A DNA stretch of 64,000 nucleotides from Trogon surrucura (Eukaryota; Chordata; Aves; Trogoniformes; Trogonidae). This document shows, piece by piece, positions 43,770-56,100 of this stretch. The stretch's first letter is position 1. The number at the start of each line of letters is the position of its first letter. A program made the position numbers and the translations under genes. Location of the stretch: positions 863,562-927,561 of the forward strand of contig CM036624.1 of assembly GCA_020746105.1 (NCBI GenBank). The letters run 5' to 3'. The notes below the pieces were generated by a model. It ran no database searches and was not told the origin of the DNA. It was given only the letters and a program-made list of their open reading frames with translations.

Positions 43770-44100
43770 TCTCCGCTTTTGCCGCGGAGACCAGCTTCAG
43801 GGCAGGTACGGCTGCGCTGGGGAACGGATCCGAAGCGAAAATGGCCGACAAGCAGCTCTTTTGGGGGCTTTTCTGAAGGCGGGAGCAGGCCGGCAGCTGG
43901 AGGGCGGGCGGGCGGAGCCACCCTCAGCCGCGGGATCTAAAGGAGGCGCCGGCGCCCTTAACCAGCCGCTGATTGAGCACCTGAAGGTTAAGGACGTTGA
44001 GCAGCCGTTAACTGTCCCCTCAGGGTGTCAGAAGCGCCGGGGAGGGCAATAAAGGGTAGAGCGGTGTTCACAGCGGAATGCTTAAACGTGCCCTGACTAA
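43677..44100 (+). promoter_or_regulatory. Candidate start region and coding exon 1 of copy 3
   Basis: Same arrangement as the copy 2 start: ATG at 43758, the same 16 codons, and a CAG|GTACGG donor after 43805 (copy 2 has GTAGGG). The CpG-rich segment with GGCGGGCGGGCGG follows at about 43900-43955. Confidence 0.5.
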
Positions 44101-47100
44101 AGCCCTGTCTAGTTTTGGGAGGTCTTCTGATTGCAGAACCAACTGTGGTCGCAACCCGAGCAAAGGCTGTCAGGAGACCTGTGGGCACCCAGACGGGCCC
44201 CAGGCGAGCGTGCGGGTGTTCAGGGCTCGGGCTGCAGAGAGTGCCGGAGCCTGGCACTTGCCAGGGAGGGGAGCGGAGGCCACACCTGTGTCAGGGGAGA
44301 GCAGGTGACCCATCTGCTCCCCCTGGCTGAAGGATGGGCTGAAGGATGCAGTAGAAAGGCTGAGCAGTATCAGGGAGTCTGAGAGAGGGGGACAGAGATT
44401 GGTGGAGCCACTTCACAGAATCAGGGAATCACAGAATGTTGGGGGTTGGAAGGGACCTCAAAAGATCATCTAGTCCAGCCCCCCTGCCAGAGCAGGATCA
44501 CCTACAGCAGATCGCACAGGAACGCGTCCAGGCGGGTTTGAAAGTCTCCAGAGCAGGAGACTCCACACCCTCCCTGGGCAGCCTGGGCCAGGGCTCCAGC
44601 ACCCTCACAGGGAAAAAGCTTTTCCTAATGTTTTTGTGGAACCTCCTGTGTTCCAGATTGTACCCATTTCCCCTTGTCCTGTCATTGCACATCCCTGAGA
44701 AGAGCCTGGCTCCATCATCCTGACACTCCCCTTTGACGTATTTATAAACATTTATGAGATCAACACTCAGCCTCCTCCAATCTGAAGAGACCCAGCTCCT
44801 TCAGCCTTTCCTCACCAGGGAGATGTTCCACTCCCTCCATCATCCCTGTGGCTGCGCTGGACTCTCTCCAGCAGTTCCCTGTCTCTCTGGAGCTGAGGGG
44901 CCCAGAACTGGACACAAGATTCCAGATCTGGCCTCCCCAGGGCAGGGCAGAGCAGAGGGGCAGGAGGACCTCTCTCGACCCACTGGCTACTCCCCTTCTA
45001 ACACACCCCAGGATGCCCTCGGCCTTCTTGGCCACGAGGGCACACTGCTGGCTCATGGCCATCCTGCTGCCCACCAGCACCCCCAGGTCCCTTTCCCCTG
45101 CGCTGCTCTCCAGCAGGGCAGTCCCCAACCTGTACTGGCACATGGGGTTATTCTTTGCCAGGTGCAAAACTCTACACTTGCCCTTGTTGAATTCCATCAG
45201 GTTTCTCCCTGCCCAGCCCTCCAGCCTTGGCAGTGTGCCATGGGATAAAGCCCTGGAGGGACTGGGACCCCGAGAATGCTGGTTGACTTTCAAGGATCAT
45301 CTCCTCCAAGCTCAAAGGCACTGCATCCCTGAAAGGAAGAAATCAGGCAAAAACACCAGGAGACCCGTATGGATAAACAAAGAACTCCTGGCAAAAATCA
45401 AATACAAACCGGGAACACACACAGTGTGGAAGCAGGGACTGGTAACCTGGGATGATTACAAGGAAGTTGCTGGTGTAATGAGAGACCAGGTTAGAAAAGC
45501 TAACGCCCTGGCAGAGTCAAATCTGGCCAGAGATATCAGAAATAACGGAAAAGGATTTTACAGGTACGTAAGAGAAAAAATAAGGAAAAAAAGTGAAGAG
45601 GTGGATGGATGTGCACCTGCGGATACCCTACATTTTACAGCTGGCCGTGCCAGCAGCACTGTGTTGCAGAATTAAGACTTCGTCCTTGAGCTCTTTTCTA
45701 AACAAGTGCATAACTCTTGCTTGCTAATAATCAAAAGAGACCGTGACCAGCCAAGTACAGCTCATGTTGGGAGTTTGCTCATGTGAGTGGAGAGATAAGA
45801 TGCTTCTTGTACACAAGATGTGCATGGGAGTGAAGGGGAGAGTGGATCAAAACAGGCCCGGGAAAGTCTGTTCTCCCTGTGTGATAACAGAGTGATTGAA
45901 GGAGCACACGAGCGAATAACAATCCAGGTTGCATAGTCTGGTCTCCTGTTTGTAACCCATAAATAGTGCTTCTTGCTAATAAACTTTGCCTTAGCTTCTC
46001 TCAAGAGCTGAGTCTGTGCCTTTCAGCCCGCCACATGCACCCATGGGGCTGACTACAGTGAGCGAGTCAGCCCCATGCATTAGGACCAGTCCAACAAGAA
46101 AGAAAAGGAAGGGAGTTGTCATTGGTGACTCCATCCTGAGGGGAACGGAGGCTCCCATCTGCCGCCCGGACCAGCCCACAGGGAAGGCTGTTGCCTCCCT
46201 GGAGCTCAGGTTAGGGACATTACCAAAAAACTCCCTAGTCTGGTGCGTCCCGCTGATTACTACCCGTTGCTGGTTGTCCAGGCTGGCAGTGATGAGATCA
46301 AACAAAGGAGTACAAAGAGAATTAAAAAGGACTTTAAGTCACTAGGCCAGTTGGTCAAAGGATCGGGGACACAGGTCGTTTTCTCTTCTATCCCTTCAGT
46401 AGCAGGCAGGAATACTGAAAGGGACAGAAAAGTACATGCAGTTAATGCATGGCTTAAAGACTGGTGCCACCAACAACATTTTGGGTTTTATGATCATGGA
46501 GAGGTTTATGCAGCACTGGACATGAGAGATATAGATGGAGTGGGGCTGTCTCAGAGAAGGAGGAGAATTCTTGCTCGTGAGTTGGTGGGTTTAATCGATA
46601 GGGCTTTAAACTAGGTTGGATGGGAGAAGGGGATAAAACCTGGCTCACTACAGATGAGCCAGGGGGAAGTATGCCAGGGTTAGGTGTCTCCCCCGGGAGA
46701 CTCCGGGGGTATTTCGGGATCGTCATCCCGAGCGTCGGGGCCCCTTCCCGACAGTCCACTGCCCACCCTGGGCATCCTTTACCTCCCCGAAGTTCCCATG
46801 CTCACCGCCGAGTTTTCGCGGTCCTTCCCTTCGGATCGCTTGAGGTACCTCGGGTCCTTTCCGTCGGACCCCTGACCCTTTCCTTCGGGCCTCTTCACGG
46901 ACCAACTCGGTCCGTTACTCGTCTGTCTCCGAACAGTCGCGGGAACCCAATCAGTCATCCAGTGCCAGCAGCCACGAAAGGGAACTGATCACCGAAATCT
47001 TGGTGAGGCGCGCCATCAGTCCCGTTCACCGTCTGCTGTCCCTGGAAGGTGGAAGGATCCCGGACGAGCCCCCATTTGTACGGAAAATCACGTTGCCAGA

Positions 47101-50100
47101 GGTCAGTGTTCACAAAGAAGACAGAGGAGTCTTAACTTGATTCGAATAAAGGGAGAGTTCACCGGGGTTGCCAAGTCCCAGTGAGGTCTCTCCAATTGCT
47201 GGAGGACGCAGCCCCCTTTTATCCTAATTTCCCGGCCGCATGAAGCCCTCTCCCTTTCCCCATTGGCTGAGGTACTCAGGAGGTACAGACTTCCCGATCC
47301 GCCTATTCCATGTTCCCCCTTAACATGTACCCCCCTTAACAACATACATCGCATGTTGCATTAACTGCAACTTTATGCCGCCCAGGGCGGAGAAGTTAAT
47401 ATTCATAGGCCTATTAAGCCTGCGCACTCTTTCTCAAAGTTCAAAAGTTTAGAGCATCCTTGCTGTTGACTTAATTAATAGCCCTAATGGTCAAGGTGTC
47501 TTGTTATCTTCTCCTGCAGGCTGCATTCTGTGACTCCCTCGTTCATGAAGGACACTCTCCTCTTTGTTCCATCACTAACAAGGAGAAAAAACCCACACAC
47601 TCCTCTTCTGGTTTTATCACTTATTTGTAAAGACACTCTACTTTCTTATTCTCTCACTAAGAATGAAGGCACAGCCTCCCTTTTGGTCTCATCCAGCCTG
47701 TTTTACACTTTGCTGAATGAGAATGAATTTTCTGGGTCAGGATTTGGATGGCTGAAGGCATCAGCATTCCCCACCAGAGCACAGTTGGGGCACTTGTAGG
47801 TGGGATCCAGCTGCGCAGTGGCTGTGTTACAGGCACTCATCCCTCTTGCTCCTGCAGCAGGGATGCTAATGGGTCTGACAGTCCAAACGAAGTCCAGATA
47901 AATCCACTCTGGACATAGGTGGTACCTGATGGGCTAGGGCAAGGACTAAAGTTCATTGGTGGAGCAGGACTGTGGGTGAAGGGAAGTAGGTATTATCAGA
48001 CCGGAAACTTGCAGAGCTCAAAAAGCTGCTGGTGTTAGGCAGAGCAGGAAACCCCAGTGTCAGTGACACCCAGCAGTGTCCCGTCAGCGGATGCATGGCC
48101 CCAGGCCAGGCAGTAGTGTGTTGTCACTTGTCGTGAGATTTGGTCACTAAAAAGAGTTATTGAAAAATGACTTTGTAGACAGTCCTGAGAGATAAGAGCA
48201 GGCAGGGCTGATTTGAGTTCTTCTTAAAACACCCCTCTGATCAAACCTTCTGCCTCGTGTGATCCCATCCACAGAGCCAGCCCTGCACGCTGTGGCCACA
48301 GTCCGGAGGAGGGAGGAGCTCACATTTGGAGATGATGGTGACGACCTGATGGATGCCCTGGTATTTGATGATGGCCCAAAGGAGATGAGCAGCAGGGAAA
48401 GGACTATTTGTGGTGGTAACTGATTTGATTGACTGTCCAGTTCAGGGTCCTTACGCACCCTTAGTTCAGGGTTGTAACCCATGAAGGGTTCCAATGGACA
48501 GAATGCCTGAATCTTTGGATTTCCGAAGTGTTCTTTGTGGTCTCTACCGATGAGGATGTTATCTGTGTATTGATAAATACAGACACCTGTTGGCACCTCT
48601 ACAGTGCCAAGGAGTTTGGCTAAGGCACTGTGGGCAATTGTGGGCGAATGTTTGTAGCCTTGTGGGAGTCAACTGAAAGTGTACTGTATCCTCTGCCATG
48701 TGAAGGCAAACTGAGGTTTGTCCTCATCCCCTAGAGGCACCGTGAAAAACGTGTCTTTCACATCGAGGGTGGCCATGCAGGAGTGGGCAGCAGCTCGTAT
48801 TGCAATCACTATGGAAGCTTATGCCTGAAACAGCAGCAGTTACCAGCAAAGCGTTACTCGTTACTGTTTAATTTCCTGTGATCAAAGGTCAGGCGCCACC
48901 GTCCATCAGGTTTGCGGACTGGCCAGACTGGTGAGTTGTAGGGGGAGTGAGTGCGCCTTATAATCTGCCCTCTCTCCAGGTCACCAAGCAATTCCGTGAT
49001 ACCCTTTTGGCTGCACTAGGCAGCGGGTATTGATGAACACAAGGACACTCTCCTCTTTGTTCCATCGCTAACAAGGAGAAAACCCCCCCACACTCCCCTT
49101 CTGGTTTTGTCACTATTTGTAAAGACACTCTGCTTTCTTATTCTCTCACTGGCCTCACCTCCTTCACTCAGGTCCCTGACTTCTTGGAATGGGTGGCACA
49201 GGGCAACTGCCCCGAGGACCGCCTGTGGGCAGCAAGGCTGGAGGACACCAAGCCCTGCCGGGGGCTGGCAGACTCCCCCGTGCACGACTCCAAGGGGAAG
49301 CCCAGGGTGGTGGTGACAGAGCTCCCCAGCTGGCTGCCACTGGCTCTCCAGCCTTGGAGACTGCCGAGGAGAGGTCTCTGGAGAGTTCTCTGGAGACTTC
49401 AGAGGACAGTCCTGTGCTGTGGACAGTCCCTGCAAGGATCCCCTGGAGGGTCCTCCAGAGGGTCCCCAGCTGAACCCTTGTCACGTGAAAGGTCTGTGGC
49501 TGTGAGAGGCACGTACCCAAGCTAAACGCTTGCCCGTTTCAGAGCCCCGATAAGGACTTGCCCTGAGACACTTTGCAAGGTAACAAAGAAGAGTAATTTA
49601 TTAAAGCGACAGACACAAGATTCGAGGCTGCCGTTGACAAACGCGCTCTCTGCAGTAGCGCTAAAATACAATAGTAATGCCAGCAAAATACTGTCCCGGG
49701 TATTTCTCACCAAAAGGTGGAAGCACGATGCTTACCAAGGCGGCGTCCCTGTCTTGGGTGAAGGAGAGGGAGCACAGCCCATCTGGGTTTGTTCTCTCCC
49801 TCCATCGACACGCTCCCTCCATGCTCCTTATGTACAATCTCCCCCCGCCCCGGGGTGACATTCGGCATGATTTGAGTGGAGATTGGGTGACTAGAGTCAT
49901 ACAGGCGAAAAATTCCACTCTGGGCCTTGTGGCCTTCAGAATCCTGTTCGGAAGCAACTTATCTGTTAGCAGGAAGGTGTTGGCATTGTTAGTCTCCGTC
50001 TGGCCTTGTTCTTCCGCCAAACCGGGGACCTCCTGGCACCACCAGGGACCTCCTTCAGCTGCTTCTCACTCTGAAGGCCTTGTTGTTCTCCGTCCTCAGT

Positions 50101-53100
50101 GTCTGCACAACAGACAAGCGGACACCTGCGTTCAGCAAGTCTCCAATCCTGAGGCTGAAATATCACATTATCCACCCCGTGACTATAGTCACTCAATGGA
50201 GATTTAAATCATGCTCTCGGGAAGTCAGTCTTGGAGGTATCCCTTGTGTTTGACTTTTCTTTCTCTTCACATGGCTGTAGCTCCAACTCTGTCCACCCGG
50301 ACACCGTGTGTGTCTGACGAATTAACACCCGAATTAGCACAGATCTAAGACAAGCTAATAACATGCAAAACATCATAATCACAATAACTAATATAAATTG
50401 CAACAAAGAAGCAAGCTATCCTGACAGGGAGAAGCCTAAGCCGTGCCAAAGTTTGTGTAACCTTTGTACTTCCATGCTGAGATCTCTACCTGGTTTGGCT
50501 ACACGCTTCATACGATCTAGGTGCACGTCAAGATCTTTTGTTACGTTCAGTGTGTGTACGCAGCAAGTGTCACTGACCAGGTTTCAGTATCCACACGCTC
50601 CATTTTCATACAGTAACAATGAGTCTAATGTCGGTCTGTTCTGTAACGTCATCTTCGATGTCGCCTTTAATTGTGCATTTAATGCTTCCGACCCCACTCG
50701 AGTGGCATTAGCCAGTGCTCCCGAAGAAGACAAAGCTAAAGCTATGATGATGGGGTCTGGCCATGAATGTGACCCCATCGGGGAGGTGTTGATGGTGTCA
50801 AACCTGTTCTGTGAAGATGATGGAAAAATTGTAGAAATGATTGGTTGAAAAAGAGAGACACAGCTCACTTCTTTTAGCCTTTACTGTAAACAAAATACGT
50901 TTCTTTTCATCACTTGAATATTGGCATTTTGAATTGCACGAGTCTCTGGTTGAGTTTTGATGCCACTTCAAGGCGTGTTCTGGAAAATGGCACCTGACCC
51001 AACCATTTGTCCCTCCATGGCGGGAGGCTGGACTGATGCTCTTTAAGGTTCCGTCCCACCCCAAACGTTCCACGATTCCATGACCCTGTGATGTAGGTGG
51101 GGGTGTCACTAGCCGTGGCAGGGGATTGGCCCCTCGCAAATCCAGAGTCTATGATGTCATAACGGCCTCTGCTATAGATCTGGAGTCGGTGCCCAGTGGG
51201 GGCCACTGAGCTGCTTTTGCTGGAGCTGCTCTCGCTGAGAGCTGCTCTCGCTGGAGGCTGCTCTGCTGTGCCGGGGATTCTGTCCCTGACTGACGTGGAG
51301 GCTCAATCGTCCCCCAACCCGGTGACCGGCGTGAGGATGGACCGGGGTGGGGATTGTGTGGTGACGCTCTGGGAGGAGCAACAGGTGGGACAGCTGGGCC
51401 CAGCATCCCCCAAACACTGGGAAGACTCTCCCCAAAATTCCCCCGGCTATTCCCCATGCACAGGCGGGTGGGCAGGGGCAGATGCTTTGTGCTGGGGGGT
51501 CTGCCGGCACGGAGGCAGAACAGCTCTGCGGTTAGTGCTCGGGGACCAGCAAATTCCTTTCCCAATGGGAGCGTTTTTTCCTCTCGCTCCTCAAGTTAAC
51601 TGGTAACCGGGAGGCGAGCGCTTTCCCCAGCACTGTGTCCACGCGGTGGCAGGTGATGCGATTCAGTAGAAGCAGGAATGGGGGGATAAAAAGCAGATTT
51701 CACGTTAGCATTTGCAGCTGAAATCAGAATAAGTGATTTATTCTCATTTTTTTCTTCCTGGTTGATGCATCATTATTAGTCCAAGAGGCAGCGTGTACCA
51801 GCGCAGTGTTGGAAACTCGACTTGAAAGTTACAGCTTGGGTGGTTTGGGGCTTTTCTCAGTGCACGGCGTGGCTCTTGCTTCTGGAATTTTGTCCCACAG
51901 CCCTGCCAGTTCTACTCGTTTCCTGGTCTTTTGTTCTTCTTCTACCTTGAATTTCAGAAATCGAGCAACTGGCTGTAAATCTTGGACGGTTTTTTCTTCT
52001 TTGAAGATTTTTTTCCCACTGTGATGACAGCAACGGCCTTGCAAAGATGAACCTCAGCAATTCAGGAGTCCAAAACCTGCCCCTTTGTGCCTTTAGTCAT
52101 GGAAGAGTTGGAGAAACGATGAGAACTAAGGGGGGTTGGGGCGTCGCAGGGTTTGTCTTTGCGTGGGAGGCCAGATTTTGTGCTTCTTGGGGCACTTACT
52201 GCCCATGCAGGCAAGGAAGGAGAAACTGACTGGCCGTGATGTATTTTCGTTAGTGTTTTAGGCAGGCACAGCAATTAAAAGGCAAAGTGCAGCCCAAAGG
52301 GGGGAGAAAGGTCTCAAGAGTTTCCAGGCGGCCCTTCTTCAAGCCGCAGCTGCAGGTCGAGGGGGAGAGGCGGTCGGGTTTCTCTGGCTCTGAACGCAGT
52401 AATCCTGGTGCCCTTCCCAGCCCTGGTGGGGAGGGGAGAGAGAAGCCAAAAGACTTGTCCCGTTTGCTGCTGTGGTTCTCCTTCGGCTTTTAAGGCCCCA
52501 GTGCCCTTCATGAGGCGCTGGCTGTGGTATTTCAGGCGAGGAGAGCGTGAGCTCTCAGCCCTCGGCTTCTGCCAGGAGAAAAACGCTGTTTTCCGTGGGA
52601 AGCGCGCTTGCCCCGCGGGCAGCCTGAGCCTGGCTGAGCTGAAGCCAAAGCTTGGCCCTTGCAGGTTCTGCAGGGCCCGTGGAGCTTGTTGGTGGCCGTG
52701 TCCTGTGGCCAAGCACCATCTAGTGAGTCCTGCAGATGTCATGTCTGGAGACTGAAACTTGCTGTGACCCTGAAGGGCAGGGTTTTCCCCAGTTTGGAAA
52801 TCCCTTTGTTGGTTTCTAATGGTTTTTTTTAGGAAGGAACCCCAAGAACAAAGCCAGAGGTGGTTTTTTTTGTCTGAAACACTCAGCTCCCTCCCCCTGT
52901 AGTAAATACTTCCCGACTCACTTTGTGGACAAGCTGGGTGATGCTATGGGCTTTGGGCAGGGGAAGAAAAAGCTCCTACAGTCCACATTTTTAGGGCCAT
53001 GCCTGGAGGAGGAGGCACACGGCAGTGAGATGCTGGGGGAATGGCATGGGCGATGGGTGGGAGGACGTAAGGGAGCTCCACACACACAGCCCCAACTTTT

Positions 53101-56100
53101 ACCTTCTTCTCCTTGCTGAACAGAGACACGACGAAGAGGCAATGATTGAGCGGGGAGGAAGGAGAAACACTGACACCCTTCACTACGAGAATGAGGTGTC
53201 GGAAGGTGAGTCTCGGCTGAGATCCTGATCGAGGGGCCACCAGCCCAGCGCCTCTGCCCACTCCCAGAGGCCCCACAACGCCCCTCGCTCGGTGTCACGT
53301 CACGTGCAGCAAAACAAGGCGTGCTGCCAACTCGATAAGCAGAGCTCTTGCCACATTTTTTACTGTGCAAAAGCTCCCGCAGAGGCTGTGGTGTGAGTTT
53401 TAGCCGCAGAGTGGCATAATTCAGGACTTGTTTTCTCACAGCGGCTGCTCCTGGCTTGGAGAGCTCTGCAGGTGCAGGACTGTGATTTTCTTTTTTTGTT
53501 GTGGAGTTCATCACCGTGAGACAGATTTGCTCTTCTCCTGCCACCTTGTGCCAGGCAAAGATGTTAAAAAAGATTCCCTTCTGTCGCTGCTTAATGATCA
53601 CGTCTGAGTGTTGTCCAGCTGAAGCTGGGATTTGAGAAGAGGTTCACTACTTGCAGGGCACTTTGAGATCACCCGGAGCCATCACTTATGGCTCTGTTTT
53701 AGCAATGTTCTAGTGAAACAGGGAGAAAGGAGGCCCAGTAAAATAAATTTCTGAGAAGCCAGTGTTCCCTCCTGGGATTTAACCGTGGCTTAGCGAGGCA
53801 CCAGCAGTGTCAGCCGTTGCTGCAAGGGCAGAACTGCTGCAAACGCCGCTTTTTCACAGGCTCCCCGACCCTGCCCGTGAGGCAGAGCCGCCAGCATGGC
53901 CGACCCCGCCGAGAGAAGCGTCGGAAGCGGGAACGGAAGAAGGACTCTGCCCCGACGGAGCAGGGCCACCGCTGTAAGTTCGCCAACCTCCTCGGGGCTA
54001 TGGCGTGGGTCTTCTGCAAGCAGGTGCCTGTGGCTTCTTTGCGAGGCCGGCTGCTCTCCCCAGGGAAAGTGGCATCACTTAGCAAGACGCCCTTTTGCCA
54101 AGCTTCTCCCGGGTTTGGTTTTATTCTCTTAAAGCGGTTAAATGCAAAATGGCTTTAGGCTCCTCTTCCTTAGAGAGATCCTAGCTTTAAAAAGGGAAAT
54201 GTGGGGAAGGAAAGCCACCCACCCCTCAGCAGAGGTGGAGCAGATGCTTCTCCTTCTCTGTGGCTCTGGGCAAGCCCGGACAGAGCCAGGGGGCTGGGCC
54301 AGCCCATTTTACGGCTGAGCTGGTGCCGGTCCCACGGCCTCCTTTCCCGTGAGCGTGAGAGGCCGTACTCGGGCATGGTGACGGAACGGGGCTTTGTCTT
54401 CTGCCCCCAGACAACCCGTCCCAGTGGGTGAGGTTCATCCTCGAGGCCGAGGAGGACGAGCAGCACACCCCCTGCAACTTGTTCATCGAGCTGGATGACA
54501 TCCGCGTGAAAGGGGGTGAAGATGCCGAGTGGAATGAAACAGCAAGGTAAGTCCCTGCGGCGGGAGAGGCGTCCCCACGCCGGCAGCGCCCACGGGCTCT
54601 GCTTTCCGCTCTGCGGGACGCGAAGCTTGTGCAGCTGCAGGTGCCAATGCGAGGAGCCTTCTCCTCCTGCCGCCCCGTAGCTCTGCCAAAGGGGTTGCGG
54701 AGCTGGGGCTGTTCCCCTGCAACGGGGCTGATCGCACCCGGTGTCCGCAGGTGGCTGAAGTTTGAGGAGGACGTGGAAGATGGTGGCGACCGCTGGAGCA
54801 AGCCCTACGTGACCACGTTGTCCTCACAGAGCTTCTCTGAGCTGAGGAGCTACATCACCAGTGGGACGGTGCTGCTGGACGTTTGTGCCAACAACATGGA
54901 GGAGATCGCAGGTACCGTGGGCACCACGTCCCTCCGGGAACAGCCGAGCTCGGCTCGCTGCTGTGCCCCTCACTCCCAGCTCAAACCATCCCCAGATATG
55001 ATCCTGGGCCAGCAAGAACAGTCCGAGCAGTTGGACGAGGGCACACGGGCCAAAGTTCGAGAAGTGCTTTTGAGGAAGCATCAGCATCAGAAGAAAAGGC
55101 ACAGCCTTCTCTCCGTGTTCTCACTTGCTGATGTGAGCAAGAAGCGGTTAGACCTGCACCAGCCAGGTGAGAGCTCCTGCAGGGCTTGGCTCCAGGTGAA
55201 GGTTCCTGCCAGGCTTTGGCCCCACTAGACCTGGTGCAGCAGCAGCGTCCCAGGTGCTGTTTGTCTGCCTTTCTGAGTGTCTGTCTTTTTCCTACCAGCC
55301 CAAACACTCAGCCCTCATCCTTCTTCCCCCACTGCTGAAGCTAAACGGGGGGTGAACCACGGGCCCAGCTCCGTGAAGTTAAGCAAGGTGAGACACTCGT
55401 AGCTCTCCTGCGCCATTAGGGCCAGATTTGCTCTCGCAGACTCGGCTGCAGAGTGTGTGGCAGAGTGCCGGGGGCTTTGCTCTTGGGTAGCTGCCTGAAA
55501 ATCGCTTGTCGTGCCCAGGCGGAGCTGCGCTTCCTGGAGAAAACTGCTGGGGCTGAAGCCTCCAACCTGCTCGTGGGAGAGCTGGACTTCCTTCGGCAGC
55601 CCATCGTGGCATTCATCCACCTGACCCCGGCCGTCCTCCTCTTGGACATGACAGAGGTTCCCATCCCAACAAGGTCTGAATGAGAAGCACAGCGTTTTTA
55701 TTTAAAATCCCCAACACCACAGCCTCAAGTTGCACGCATCCGGGTGTGGCGCCCCAAGGGAACGAGACCAGCAGGAGCACGCCTGCTTCTCCCACCCATA
55801 TCTCCTCACCTTTGTTTCTCCCTTTCCTGCTGTAGCTTTTAAACCCTTTGGCTGGACTTGATGATCTCAGAGTTCTTTTCCAGCCTCAACAATTCTGTGA
55901 TTCTGTGTAATTTTAATCAATGTTGTCCCCAGAACTAAATTTGTGCAAAGTCAGTGAGCCTGCTACATGTCCACTCTTTAGCCACATGCTGGGCTGGGAG
56001 CTGCTGGGGATTCCCTTGATGCCTTTTCAGCAAGGACACGTTCCTCTCTCACACTTTGTTTTCCTTGCCCAGGTTCCTGTTCGTTTTGCTTGGCCCCGAA

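Larger units (their letters stand above)
20820..43955 (+). repeat. Tandem segmental duplication, unit 2
   Basis: Second copy, 23,136 bp. It is very close to unit 3. Private differences include a 12-bp insertion near 26300, a 17-bp deletion near 25582, an 11-bp deletion near 34826 and scattered substitutions. It joins unit 3 with no spacer. The breakpoint of the original duplication cannot be placed because no non-duplicated flank is visible. Confidence 0.95.
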